64,000 nt of DNA from Geodermatophilus saharensis (GTDB lineage Bacteria; Actinomycetota; Actinomycetes; Mycobacteriales; Geodermatophilaceae). Under the pieces are notes generated by a model, which worked only from the letters and a program-made list of their open reading frames with translations, did not search any database and was not told the DNA's origin. Below are positions 15,782-24,363 of this stretch, piece after piece. Position numbers and translations under genes: made by a program. Every line of letters begins with the position of its first letter. Position 1 is the first letter of the stretch. The stretch spans positions 84,539-148,538 of the forward strand of contig NZ_FZOH01000003.1 of the NCBI RefSeq assembly GCF_900188205.1, written 5' to 3'.

Positions 15782-17155
15782 ATGCCCGGTCCGGTGTCCC
15801 GACGACAGGTGCTCCTCGCGGCCCTCGGCACGGGAACGGCTGCGGTCGCGCTCCCGCGGACGGCGGCCGCCGCGCCGGTGGACCTCCTCGGCCCCGGCGG
15901 CGCAACCGCGGCCGGGTACGGCGCCGACGAGGCGCTGCGCTGGCTCCAGACCACCTACGACCTCGTGCTCGCCGAGAACCTGAGCCCACCGGCCGCCGCC
16001 CGCACCTACGCCCACACGGCGATCGCCATGTACGAGGCCGCCGTCCGAGGGATGCCCGCCCACCGGTCCCTGGGCGGCCAGCTGCGGGACCTGCCGGTTC
16101 CCGCCCCGCGCCCACCGGCCGCGCTCGTGGACTGGCCGGCCGCGGTGGTGACGTCGGCCGCGACCGTGCTCCGTCAGGTGCTGCCCTTCGCCGGCGCCGA
16201 CACCCGGGAGCGGCTGGACGCGGCCGAGGCCGGCGCGCTGCTGCGACGCCGCGCCGCAGGGGTGCCCGAACGGGCACTGGACGCCTCCGTGGTGCACGGG
16301 AGGGCGGTGGCAGGGCACCTGGCGCCCTGGATCGCGGCCGACGGGCACGCCGGGACCCTCGGCCGGCCCTACACACCGCCCGCGACCGAGCCGTGGCACT
16401 GGGTCTCGACACCGCCCAACTTCCGGCCGGCGGTCGAGCCGTACTGGTCCGAGGTGCGCCCGATGGTCCTCACGAGCGCCGACGAGGTCGAACCCGAGCC
16501 GCCCCTGCCCTTCTCGACCGAGCCGGGATCGGCGTTCCACGCCCAGGCGGCGGCGGTCCACCGTCAGTCGGCCGCCAACACCGACGAGCACCGGGCGATC
16601 GCCAGGTTCTGGACCGACAACCCCGGCTCGTCCACCCCGCCCGCCGGCACGCCGACCGGTCTGCCGTCCGGCCACTGGATGCTCATCGCCACCCAGGCGC
16701 TCGCGCTCCGCGGCGCACGGCTCGACGTCGCCCTCGACACGCTCGCGATGACCGGCGTCGCCCTCCACGAGGCGTTCCTCAACTGCTGGACGTGGAAGTA
16801 CCGGTACCAGTTGCTCCGGCCGGTCACCTACGTGAACCGGTACATCGACCCGGGCTGGACGACGTACGTCAACAGCCCGCAGTTCCCCGAGCACACGTCG
16901 GGACACAGCGTCGCGTCCCCGGCCGCGGCCGCCGTGCTCACCGACCGGCTGGGTGTCTTCCCCTTCACGGACCGGTCGCACGACGTCCGTGGACACGCGC
17001 CGCGCACCTTCGCGTCCTTCGCCGACGCAGCCCGGGAAGCCGCGGACTCACGGCTCTACGGCGGCATCCACTTCCCGCACGCCATCGAGGCGGGCCTCGC
17101 CCAGGGTGCGCAGGTCGGCGCACTGGTCCTGCGGCGGATCCGCACCCGCCGCTAG
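15782..17155 (+). CDS. Tat-exported vanadium-dependent haloperoxidase/PAP2-type protein
   Basis: A 457-residue protein. The N-terminus SRRQVLLAALGTGTAAVA is a twin-arginine signal ending near TAAAAP, so the mature enzyme is extracytoplasmic. The vanadate/phosphate pocket of the haloperoxidase-acid phosphatase superfamily is present: KYRYQLLRP (KX6RP, near residue 337), EHTSGHS (SGH, near 371) and SRLYGGIH (SRX5H, near 421). Halide oxidation or phosphate-ester hydrolysis are the two options; the length favours the haloperoxidase branch. A GGAGGAG site precedes the ATG. The following secreted protein is encoded 83 bp downstream. Confidence 0.87.
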   Translation: MPGPVSRRQVLLAALGTGTAAVALPRTAAAAPVDLLGPGGATAAGYGADEALRWLQTTYDLVLAENLSPPAAARTYAHTAIAMYEAAVRGMPAHRSLGGQLRDLPVPAPRPPAALVDWPAAVVTSAATVLRQVLPFAGADTRERLDAAEAGALLRRRAAGVPERALDASVVHGRAVAGHLAPWIAADGHAGTLGRPYTPPATEPWHWVSTPPNFRPAVEPYWSEVRPMVLTSADEVEPEPPLPFSTEPGSAFHAQAAAVHRQSAANTDEHRAIARFWTDNPGSSTPPAGTPTGLPSGHWMLIATQALALRGARLDVALDTLAMTGVALHEAFLNCWTWKYRYQLLRPVTYVNRYIDPGWTTYVNSPQFPEHTSGHSVASPAAAAVLTDRLGVFPFTDRSHDVRGHAPRTFASFADAAREAADSRLYGGIHFPHAIEAGLAQGAQVGALVLRRIRTRR

Positions 17156-17238
17156 ACCCGCCGTCCCGATCCGGGGCGCCCGCCGGGCGTCCTGCCCTCC
17201 CGCACGGCCCGCCCGTGCACTACCGAGAGAAGGTCTGC

Positions 17239-17931
17239 GTGTCCGCCTCCACCCTGCGCCGTCTGGGGACGGTCGCCGTCTCCACGGCGGCCCTCGCCGT
17301 CGTCGCCCCGTCGCCCGCACTGGCCGGCGACCTCTTCTTCTCCAAGAGCTCGGGCACCACGGCCTCCGTCACGTGGCTCGAGGTCGGGGAACTACCGGAG
17401 GCCGCGAACGCCCCGGGCAACGCGCACTTCGGCGACCTCTTCGTCGACGACCTGGGCGGCGGCCGGGCCTCGGTCTTCGGCTCCGTGCACGACGTGCAGT
17501 GCGACGACGGGGTGACGCCCTACCTGCCCGGTGGCGGGCACGGCGAGCCGGCGCCCGAGGACGGCCCCTGCCGCCTCCTCGGCATCCGCTTCGTCGACGG
17601 CGGGCAGGTCACCTTCACCATCGACCGGAAGTTCACGACGGCGACCCTCACCGGGACGCTGGCGGTGGGCAGCGGGCACGGGGAGACCCCGGCCTCCGCG
17701 CCGCCGGTGTCCATCACCTGGACCGGCGTGGGGGACATCTACAGCGAACGGCAGAGCGGCACGTTCGTGGACGAGTACGGGACCTACCGCTACCGGTACG
17801 ACTTCACCGGGCGGGACGCCGCCGTCGCGCCGGGCAGCAGGATCGGGCCGATGGTCTTCGACGACGAGGCCGGTGAGCACTCCGACTCGCGGATCGGCAG
17901 GTACCGCTCGTCGGACCGCCAGCGCTCCTGA
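17239..17931 (+). CDS. Secreted protein of unknown function
   Basis: A 230-residue protein with a Sec signal peptide (RRLGTVAVSTAALAVVAPSPALA, cleaved before GDLFF). The mature part is rich in glycine, threonine and aromatic residues with alternating polarity, suggesting a beta-sandwich. I recognise no family. Two cysteines (DVQC and DGPC) could form a disulfide. The GTG has a GAGAGAAGG ribosome binding site. It follows the haloperoxidase-like gene and is terminated by a strong hairpin. Confidence 0.7.
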   Translation: MSASTLRRLGTVAVSTAALAVVAPSPALAGDLFFSKSSGTTASVTWLEVGELPEAANAPGNAHFGDLFVDDLGGGRASVFGSVHDVQCDDGVTPYLPGGGHGEPAPEDGPCRLLGIRFVDGGQVTFTIDRKFTTATLTGTLAVGSGHGETPASAPPVSITWTGVGDIYSERQSGTFVDEYGTYRYRYDFTGRDAAVAPGSRIGPMVFDDEAGEHSDSRIGRYRSSDRQRS

Positions 17932-17935
17932 GCCG

Positions 17936-17974
17936 GCCGCGTGCCGGGCCGTTGCCAGCGGCCCGGCACGCGGC
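17936..17974. terminator. Perfect 15-bp stem hairpin between convergent genes
   Basis: GCCGCGTGCCGGGCC (17936-17950) pairs perfectly with 17960-17974 around a 9-nt loop. It begins four bases after the stop of the secreted protein and lies before the stop of the convergent gene at 18006. There is no T-run, as is common in high-GC actinobacteria. A bidirectional terminator is the natural reading. Confidence 0.75.
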
Positions 17975-18005
17975 ACCGCCGTGAGGACGGCGCGGGGAGG
18001 CCGAC

Positions 18006-18575
18006 TCACCGCCCCGCCCGGACCCCCGCCAGGAAGCGCTCGACGACGGCCGTCCACCACTCGCGGGCCGCGCCGTTCGCCTCGAGCGTGGGCAACCCGA
18101 CCTGGGTCGCCACGAGCGACGCCGTCCCGTCCTTCTTCGGCTCGCTGGTGACCACCACCGACGAGCCGTCGGTGGTCCTCGTCCGCCACGTGGCGCGCCG
18201 GTCGGTGCCGCTCACCCGCACCTCGCCGCCGCCGACGACCTGCTGCACGGCCGCGTCCCCGTCGGCGAAGGACCGCCACCGCTCCATCAGCTCACGCATG
18301 CCGAGCGGCGTCGACCGGCTCACGCTGGTCTGGAAGGTGCCGTCGGACCGCTGCCCCGGGATCCGCCGGCCGATGTGCTGCTCGTAGGCGACGGTCACCG
18401 ACTGGGTCCACCAGCCGCGCTGCTCGACGGTGTCGCCGAGCTCGTCGTAGACCCGCAGCGCGATCTGCCGGTGGTCGAGCTGCGGGGCCCCGATCGCGTC
18501 CATGAAGCGCAGCCAGTCGTCCCACGACCGCTTCGTGGCCCGCTCGACCGGCCCGATGCGGGGGTTCGTCGCCAT
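18006..18575 (-). CDS. Conserved protein, DUF4287/SRPBCC-like
   Basis: A 189-residue soluble protein. The N-terminal part (RSWDDWLRFMDAIGA, GWWTQSVTVAYEQHIGRR) resembles small DUF4287-type helical domains. The C-terminal half (VSGTDRRATWRT, VVVTSEPKKDGTASL, then REWWTAVVERFLAGV) looks like an SRPBCC fold ending in the long helix. Both assignments are tentative and the function is unknown. The ATG is the only good start. It is divergent from the flavodoxin-like gene, with a long inverted repeat between them. Confidence 0.7.
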   Translation of the reverse strand: MATNPRIGPVERATKRSWDDWLRFMDAIGAPQLDHRQIALRVYDELGDTVEQRGWWTQSVTVAYEQHIGRRIPGQRSDGTFQTSVSRSTPLGMRELMERWRSFADGDAAVQQVVGGGEVRVSGTDRRATWRTRTTDGSSVVVTSEPKKDGTASLVATQVGLPTLEANGAAREWWTAVVERFLAGVRAGR

Positions 18576-18618
18576 CCCCGGACCGTAGCGAGGGGATCCG
18601 ACGCCGCCGGGTGCGCGC

Positions 18619-18675
18619 CCGGTGTCGACCCGGTGCGGCCTGCGGGAGGCCGAGACGACGTCAGGTCGACACCGG
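18619..18675. promoter_or_regulatory. Long perfect inverted repeat in a divergent promoter region
   Basis: CCGGTGTCGACC (18619-18630) is exactly inverted at 18664-18675, with 33 bp between. The loop contains a smaller GGCCT/AGGCC stem. The element sits between genes reading away from each other. It could be a pair of operator half-sites, each also containing the palindrome GTCGAC, or a cruciform-forming sequence. Confidence 0.5.
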
Positions 18676-18715
18676 ACGCGCCGGAGCCGACCCCGCCGCG
18701 GGCACGATGGCGGGC

Positions 18716-19156
18716 ATGCCCCGGCTGCTCGTCGTCCACCACACCCCCTCGCCCAACCTGCAGGCGGTGCTGGAGGCGGTGCGCGAGGGCGCGGCGATGG
18801 TCGAGGAGGTCGAGCTCGAGGTGCGCCCGGCGCTCTCGGCCGGGCCGGCCGACCTGCTCGCCGCCGACGGCGTGCTGCTCGGCACCCCCGCCAACATCGG
18901 CTACATGAGCGGAGCGCTCAAGCACTTCTTCGACACCGTCTACTACCCCTGCCTCGACGCCACGGTCGGCCTGCCCTACGGCGTGTACGTGCACGGCGGC
19001 GACGACACCGCCGGGGCGCTGAAGTCCATCGGCACGATCGCCGGGGCGCTGCGGTGGAAGCAGGTCGCCGCCCCCCTGTCGCTCACCGGGCCACCCACCG
19101 AGGACGACCTCGAGGCCGCCCGGGAACTCGCCGCCACCGTCGCGGTGAGCCTGTAG
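18716..19156 (+). CDS. Flavodoxin/NADPH-dependent FMN reductase-like protein
   Basis: A 146-residue flavodoxin-fold protein. PRLLVVHHTPSPNLQAVLEAV forms the phosphate-binding loop region, and GTPANIGYMSGALKHFFDTVY is the typical WrbA/FMN-reductase-like flavin-contact segment. It probably binds FMN and transfers electrons or reduces quinones. A second in-frame ATG nine bases upstream could also be the start. The CoA-disulfide reductase-like gene follows 26 bp downstream, suggesting a shared redox role. Confidence 0.85.
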   Translation: MPRLLVVHHTPSPNLQAVLEAVREGAAMVEEVELEVRPALSAGPADLLAADGVLLGTPANIGYMSGALKHFFDTVYYPCLDATVGLPYGVYVHGGDDTAGALKSIGTIAGALRWKQVAAPLSLTGPPTEDDLEAARELAATVAVSL

Positions 19157-19182
19157 CCGCCCGCGGTCCTAGCCTGCGGGGG

Positions 19183-20559
19183 GTGAGCACCCGACTGGTC
19201 GTCATCGGCGGCGACGCCGCCGGAGGCAGCGCGGCGTCCCAGGCCAAGAAGCGGCGTCCCGACCTCGACGTCGTCCTGTTCGAGCGCGGCCGCGCCACGT
19301 CCTACTCCGCCTGCGGCATCCCGTACTGGATCTCCGGCGCCGTCGAGCACGAGTCCGACCTGGTCGCGCGCACCCCCGAGCAGCACCGCGCCAACGGCCT
19401 CGACGTCCGGATGCGCACCGAGGTCGTCGGCATCGACACCGACAAGGGCGTCGTGCACTGGCACGACCTCGACGCCGGCACCGAGGGCACCGAGCCCTAC
19501 GACGAGCTGGTGTACGCCACCGGCAGCGTGCCGATGCGCCCGCCGGTCGAGGGCATCGACGCCGACGGCGTCTACGGCGTCCAGGTGCTCGACGACGGCG
19601 TCGCGCTGCGGGCCGAGCTCGACAGCGGCCGGGTGCGGCGGGTGGTCGTCGTCGGCGGCGGCTACATCGGGCTGGAGATCGCCGAGGCGTGCAGGGAGCG
19701 CGGTCTCGACGTCACCGTCGTCGACCGCTCGGCCACGCCGGTGGGCACCTTCGACCCCGACGTCGGCCGGTTCATCGCCGACGCCGTCCGGGAGGAGGGC
19801 GTCGACCTGGTGCTCTCCGACGGCGTCGCGGCGATCGACGTCGGCCCCGACGGGCGGGCCCGCGCGGTGGTGACCGCCAGCGGCCGGGAGCTGCCCGCCG
19901 ACCTCGTCGTCCTCGGCCTGGGCGTGCGCCCCAACGTGCGGCTGGCCCAGGAGGCCGGCATCCCGCTGGGCACCTCCGGCGGCATCGCCGTCGACGCGCG
20001 GATGCGCACCGAGGTGCCGGGCGTGTGGGCGGCCGGCGACTGCGTGGAGTCGGTGCACCGGCTCTCCGGGCAGCGGATCGTCGTGGCGCTGGGCACGCAC
20101 GCCAACAAGCAGGGCCGGGTGGCCGGCATCAACATCGGCGGCGGGTACGCCACCTTCCCCGGCGTCATCGGGACGGCGATCACCCGCACCTGCTCCATCG
20201 AGGCCGCCCGCACCGGGCTGGCCGAACACGAGGCGGAGGCGGCCGGCTACGAGTTCCTGACCGCCGCCGTCGACTCCACCACCAAGGCCGGCTACTTCCC
20301 GGGCGCCAAGCCCATCCGGGTCAAGATGACCGCCGAGCGGCGCACCGGGCGGCTGCTCGGCGCCCAGATCGTCGGCAAGGAGGCCGCCGGCAAGCGGATC
20401 GACGCCCTCGCCATCTGCATCTGGAACGAGATGACCGTCGACGAGATCCTGTCGCTGGACCTGTCCTACGCCCCGCCGTTCGCCCCGGTCTGGGACCCGG
20501 TGCTCATCGCCGCCCGCAAGGCGTCGGAGGCGGTGGAGGCCGACCTGCGCTCCTGCTGA
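19183..20559 (+). CDS. FAD-dependent oxidoreductase, CoA-disulfide reductase type
   Basis: A 458-residue pyridine nucleotide-disulfide reductase of the single-cysteine branch. FAD binding is at VVIGGDAAGGSAASQA, the NAD(P) motif VVVVGGGYIGLEIAE is near residue 155, and the second FAD motif is GVWAAGDC. The active-site cysteine is Cys44 in SYSACGIPYW, as in CoA-disulfide reductases and NADH oxidases. The C-terminal dimerisation domain is complete. TAGCCT lies seven bases before the GTG, with no Shine-Dalgarno sequence, suggesting a leaderless message. Maintenance of low-molecular-weight thiols is the likely role. Confidence 0.88.
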   Translation: MSTRLVVIGGDAAGGSAASQAKKRRPDLDVVLFERGRATSYSACGIPYWISGAVEHESDLVARTPEQHRANGLDVRMRTEVVGIDTDKGVVHWHDLDAGTEGTEPYDELVYATGSVPMRPPVEGIDADGVYGVQVLDDGVALRAELDSGRVRRVVVVGGGYIGLEIAEACRERGLDVTVVDRSATPVGTFDPDVGRFIADAVREEGVDLVLSDGVAAIDVGPDGRARAVVTASGRELPADLVVLGLGVRPNVRLAQEAGIPLGTSGGIAVDARMRTEVPGVWAAGDCVESVHRLSGQRIVVALGTHANKQGRVAGINIGGGYATFPGVIGTAITRTCSIEAARTGLAEHEAEAAGYEFLTAAVDSTTKAGYFPGAKPIRVKMTAERRTGRLLGAQIVGKEAAGKRIDALAICIWNEMTVDEILSLDLSYAPPFAPVWDPVLIAARKASEAVEADLRSC

Positions 20560-20630
20560 CCCGGGTCGTCACCCGATGACGAACCGCGGGTACGCGCCGT
20601 GTCGGGAACGCCCGGGCGGGACCGGGTCCC

Positions 20631-20659
20631 TTGACGGCCGGTGCCCCTCGGCGGACCGT
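20631..20659 (+). promoter_or_regulatory. Possible promoter of the DUF3237 gene
   Basis: TTGACG at 20631-20636 is a good -35 element. Seventeen bases later GACCGT (20654-20659) matches a -10 element at its most conserved second and last positions. It would give a leader of about 45 nt with the GGGGGAGGGA ribosome binding site before the ATG at 20711. Confidence 0.35.
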
Positions 20660-20710
20660 CCCGGTCCCGGGCGGGCTCCCGGCCCGCCCCCGTCCCGGGG
20701 GAGGGACGTC

Positions 20711-21184
20711 ATGCCCCGTCTCGTGCCGGAGTTCGACTACCACGCCGACGTCGAGCCCCACCCGGTCGGGCCCGGGCCCTTCGGGAACCGCCTCGAGGGC
20801 ACCATCACCGCCGGGGAGATGTCCGGTGAGCGCCTGAAGGCCACGGTGGTCGGCGGCGGCGCCGACTGGCTGCTGGTCGGTCCCGACGGGTTCGCCCGGC
20901 TCGACGTGCGCACCACGGTGCGGACGGTGGACGGCGCCCACGTCTACGTCCAGTACACCGGGATCTGGGAGATGACCCCGGCCGTGCTCGCGCTGATGGA
21001 CGGCGGGGACACCCCCACCCAGTTCGGCGAGGGCTACTTCATCACCACCCCGCGCCTGGAGACCGGTGACGAGCGCTACGCGTGGGTGAACCAGACGGTG
21101 TTCGTGGCCGAGGGTCGCCTGGTGCCCGGGCCCCGGGTCGAGTACCGGGTCTACCGGGTCGCCCCGGGGGACGCGGCGCCCTAG
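20711..21184 (+). CDS. DUF3237 domain-containing protein
   Basis: A 157-residue protein with the DUF3237 pattern: GRLEGTITAGEMSGERLKA-like opening (here NRLEGTITAGEMSGERLKA), VVGGGADWLLVGPDGFARLDVR, then YVQYTGIWEM and a closing FVAEGRLV. The family is a small beta-barrel of unknown function. The ATG has a strong GGGGGAGGGA site. It converges on the aminotransferase gene with nine bases between the stops. Confidence 0.85.
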   Translation: MPRLVPEFDYHADVEPHPVGPGPFGNRLEGTITAGEMSGERLKATVVGGGADWLLVGPDGFARLDVRTTVRTVDGAHVYVQYTGIWEMTPAVLALMDGGDTPTQFGEGYFITTPRLETGDERYAWVNQTVFVAEGRLVPGPRVEYRVYRVAPGDAAP

Positions 21185-21193
21185 GCGAGCGAC

Positions 21194-22348
21194 CTAGGCG
21201 AGCACGGTGGCCATCCGCTCGACGATCGCGGCGAGCACCGGCTCGGGCGTGGCCAGGTCCATCCGCACCGCGCCCCGGCCGGCGGCACCGCACCGGGCGC
21301 CGTCGACGACGGCCACGCCGGCCCGCTCGAGCAGCAGGTCACCGGGCCCGTCGAGGGGGAACCCCTCCAGCCAGGCGAGGTAGGTGCCCTCGGGCGGGCG
21401 GTAGCGGACGCCGGGCAGCGAGGCCGCGACGAGATCGGCGAGCAGCCGGCGGTGCCGGTCGAGGACGGCGAGGGTCTCGTCGAGCCAGGCGACGCCGTCG
21501 CGGTAGGCGGCGGCGTTGGCCACCGCGCCGAGGGTGGAGGCGCCGTGCTCGACCGGGTGGCCGACCTGCGCCCACAGCCGCGCGTCGGCGTCGTTGCTCA
21601 GCACCAGCTGCGCGCACTTGAGGCCGGCGAGGTCCCACGCCTTCGACGCGCTGGTGGCGGTGATCGCGTGCCCGGCCGGCACGTCGCCGAGCGAGGCGTA
21701 GGGCACGTGCCGGTGGCCGGGGAAGACCAGCGGGGCGTGCACCTCGTCGGCGAACACCCGCCCGCCGTGCCGGTCGACGACCTCGGCGACGGCGAGCATC
21801 TCGGCCGGCTCGAGCACCCGGCCGATCGGGTTGTGCGGGTTGCACAGCACCAGCAGGTGCCCGCCGGCGCGGAAGGCGGCGTCGAGCGCGTCGAGGTCGT
21901 AGACGTACCGGTCGCCGTCGGAGGCCATCGGCACCTCGAGCACCTCCCGGCCCAGCGCCGGCGGCACCTCGAGGAAGGGCATGTACGCCGGCGTCGGCAG
22001 CACCACCGGCGAGCCCGGCCGGGACAGGTGGGTGATCGCCGCCGACAGCCCGGCCAGCACGTCCGGCAGCGGCCGCACCCGCTCCGGCGGCACTCCCCAG
22101 CCGTAGCGGTCGCGGGCGAAGCCGGCGAACGCGGCGGCCACGTCGTCGGCCAGCCAGTCGGGCAGGTAACCGAACAGCCCCCGGGCCACCGCGTCCTGCA
22201 GCGCCCGGGTGACCTCCGGCGCCGTCCCGAGGTCGGACTCGGCCACCCACGCGCCCAGCGCCTCCGGGTGGCGGGTCCACTTCAGGCTCCCGCGCCGCCG
22301 CAGGCCGGCCACCAGGGTGTCCACGGGGTCGTCGACGTCGCTCGTCAC
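21194..22348 (-). CDS. PatB/MalY-type PLP-dependent C-S lyase (aminotransferase class I/II)
   Basis: A 384-residue fold-type I PLP enzyme. The PLP lysine is in SASKAWDLAGLKCAQL, the cofactor Asp/Tyr region in ADEVHAPLVFPG, and an NPHNPIGRV motif binds the PLP ring. The AWDLAGLK context and the N-terminal SLKWTRHP resemble PatB/MalY cystathionine beta-lyases rather than true aminotransferases. It probably releases thiols from cysteine conjugates. CAGGAT lies seven bases before the GTG without a Shine-Dalgarno sequence. The divergent DAG kinase-like gene is only 57 bp away. Confidence 0.88.
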   Translation of the reverse strand: MTSDVDDPVDTLVAGLRRRGSLKWTRHPEALGAWVAESDLGTAPEVTRALQDAVARGLFGYLPDWLADDVAAAFAGFARDRYGWGVPPERVRPLPDVLAGLSAAITHLSRPGSPVVLPTPAYMPFLEVPPALGREVLEVPMASDGDRYVYDLDALDAAFRAGGHLLVLCNPHNPIGRVLEPAEMLAVAEVVDRHGGRVFADEVHAPLVFPGHRHVPYASLGDVPAGHAITATSASKAWDLAGLKCAQLVLSNDADARLWAQVGHPVEHGASTLGAVANAAAYRDGVAWLDETLAVLDRHRRLLADLVAASLPGVRYRPPEGTYLAWLEGFPLDGPGDLLLERAGVAVVDGARCGAAGRGAVRMDLATPEPVLAAIVERMATVLA

Positions 22349-22405
22349 GGTGGCGATCCTGCCCGGGCCCGCCGGGGTGGCGCGCGGGCTGGGAGGGTGC
22401 CTCCC

Positions 22406-23329
22406 GTGGACCTGCTGGTGGTGGCCAACCGCAACGCCGGGAGCGCCGACGAGGAGCGCCTGACCCGCGCGCTGGACGTGCTGCGCGCCGGCGCCGCCGT
22501 CGAGGTGGCGGTGACCGCCGACGCCGCCGACCTCGACCGGGTGGTCGCCGACCGCGCAGGCCGCCGGCTGGTCGTGGCCGGCGGCGACGGGTCGGTGCAC
22601 GCGGTCGTGGCCGCACTCGACCGCGCCGGGGCGCTCGACCCCGCCGACCCGCTGGGGGTCGTGCCCCTGGGCACCGGCAACGACCTCGCCGGCGCCCTCG
22701 GCGTGCCCGACGACCCCGCCGGCGCCGCGCGGTGCGTCCTCGACGGCGACCCGCGCCGGCTGGACCTGCTGCTCGACGACGCCGGCGGCGTGGTGGTCAA
22801 CGCCGTGCACGCCGGCATCGGGGTGCGCGCCGCGGACGAGGCCGCGGGACTCAAGGAGCGGTTCGGCGCGCTGGCCTATCCGATCGGGGCCGCGGTCGCC
22901 GGGCTCGCCGGGGCCGAGCAGCGGCTGCGGGTCACCGTCGACGGCGCCGTCGTCACCTCCCCCGCCGGCTGGGCGGCCGACGGCGGCACGCCGCTGCTCA
23001 TGGTCGGCGTCTGCAACGGCCCCACCATCGGCGGCGGGACGGCGCTGGCCCCCGGTGCCGACCCCGGCGACGGGCTGGCCGACCTCGTGGTCAGCGCGGC
23101 CACCGGTCCGGCCGCCCGCGCCGCCTACGCGCTGGCGCTGACCACCGGGCGGCACGTCGACCGCGACGACGTCGTCCACGTCCGGGGCCGCGAGGTGGCC
23201 GTGTCCGGGGAGCCGGTGGCCCTCGACGCCGATGGCGACCTGCTGCCGCCGGTGCCGGCGCGCACCTGGCGGCTGGCCGCCGGCGCCTGGTCGGTGGTCC
23301 TCCCGCGCCCGGGGTCAGGCGGCCGGTGA
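22406..23329 (+). CDS. Diacylglycerol kinase family lipid kinase
   Basis: A 307-residue DagK/YegS-type lipid kinase. The nucleotide site GGDGSVHAV (about residues 58-66) and the LGTGNDLAGALG motif near 90 are diagnostic, and the C-terminal beta-sandwich domain is complete. It phosphorylates diacylglycerol or a related lipid at the inner membrane face; the exact lipid is not predictable. The GTG follows a GAGGGT hexamer by seven bases with no ribosome binding site. Its 3' end overlaps the convergent LLM gene by 15 bp. Confidence 0.88.
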   Translation: MDLLVVANRNAGSADEERLTRALDVLRAGAAVEVAVTADAADLDRVVADRAGRRLVVAGGDGSVHAVVAALDRAGALDPADPLGVVPLGTGNDLAGALGVPDDPAGAARCVLDGDPRRLDLLLDDAGGVVVNAVHAGIGVRAADEAAGLKERFGALAYPIGAAVAGLAGAEQRLRVTVDGAVVTSPAGWAADGGTPLLMVGVCNGPTIGGGTALAPGADPGDGLADLVVSAATGPAARAAYALALTTGRHVDRDDVVHVRGREVAVSGEPVALDADGDLLPPVPARTWRLAAGAWSVVLPRPGSGGR

Positions 23330-24331
23330 CCAGCCCAGCAGCGGGCCGAGGCGGGTGGCGACGTCGGTGAGGATCTGCTCGTAGTCGGCCTCGGCGAAGC
23401 TGAAGGGCAGCGCGAAGACCACCTCGGAGACCTCGCGGAAGCCCTCGTGCGCGTACAGCGCCTCGGTGATCTGCTCGCTGGTGCCCAGCAGGTCGGCGGC
23501 GAACAGCAGCCGCGCCGGGCCCTGCGGGCTGCCGGTCCGCGGCGTGCGGGCCGCGACGTAGGCGGCGTAGCGCTCGCGCTGCGCGGGCGTCGCGCCGTCG
23601 GTGGGGATGACGACCAGCCCCTGGGACACCCGGCCGGTGCCGCCGGCGGCCCGGTAGGCGCGGATCTGCCCGGCCTGGATGGCGGCGAAGTCGGTGCGGT
23701 CGTCCTCGGCCCGCACCACGCTGCTGGTCAGCAGGTTGGTGCCCGCGCGCCCGGCCCACTGCGCCGAGCGGGTGCTGCCCCCGCCGTACCACATCCGGCC
23801 GCGCAGCCCGGGGGAGTGCGGCTGCACCCGGTCCGACCACTCCTCGACGACGCCCTCGCGCCCGGAGAACGTCGCGGCCGGCTCGCCCGCGACGAACCGC
23901 AGCAGCCGCTCGACCCGGGTGTGGGTGAAGTCCTCGGCGTCGGCGGTGTCCGGGTAGAGCGCGCCCTTCACGTCGTCCCAGTGCATCGGCGGCCCGACGC
24001 TCACGCCGGGGTGCAGCCGCCCGCCGGAGAGCACGTCGACGGTGGCGAGGTCCTCGGCCAGCCGCAGCGGGTTCTCCCACGCCAACGGGGTGACGGCGGT
24101 GCCGAGCGCGATCCGCGACGTCCGCTGGGTCAGCGCCGCCAGCACGGCGACCGGGGAGGAGATGCCGTACTGCAGGTGTCGGTGGCGCAGCCAGGCGCTG
24201 TCGAGACCGAGCCGCTCGCCGAGCTCGACCATCCGCAGCGTGGCCTCGTGGCCGCCCCGGGGGTCGGCGGGGTCGAAGGTGCCGATGGTGAGGAAGCCGA
24301 GGTGCTCGAGCGGGGTGCCGGGGGCGGGCAT
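23315..24331 (-). CDS. LLM-class flavin-dependent oxidoreductase
   Basis: A 338-residue luciferase-like TIM barrel. The N-terminus LEHLGFLTIGTF, WLRHRHLQYGISSP, the SRIALGTAVTPL strand and MWYGGGSTRSAQWAGRAGTNLL are typical of FMN or F420 monooxygenases and reductases. Substrate is unknown. The ATG is preceded by CAGGAT at seven bases and no Shine-Dalgarno sequence. The gene begins 32 bp after the aminopeptidase stop on the same strand, but its own promoter motif suggests separate expression. Confidence 0.86.
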   Translation of the reverse strand: MPAPGTPLEHLGFLTIGTFDPADPRGGHEATLRMVELGERLGLDSAWLRHRHLQYGISSPVAVLAALTQRTSRIALGTAVTPLAWENPLRLAEDLATVDVLSGGRLHPGVSVGPPMHWDDVKGALYPDTADAEDFTHTRVERLLRFVAGEPAATFSGREGVVEEWSDRVQPHSPGLRGRMWYGGGSTRSAQWAGRAGTNLLTSSVVRAEDDRTDFAAIQAGQIRAYRAAGGTGRVSQGLVVIPTDGATPAQRERYAAYVAARTPRTGSPQGPARLLFAADLLGTSEQITEALYAHEGFREVSEVVFALPFSFAEADYEQILTDVATRLGPLLGWSPAA

Positions 24332-24363
24332 GACGACGATCCTGCCCGCCCCCGGCGCCCGGT

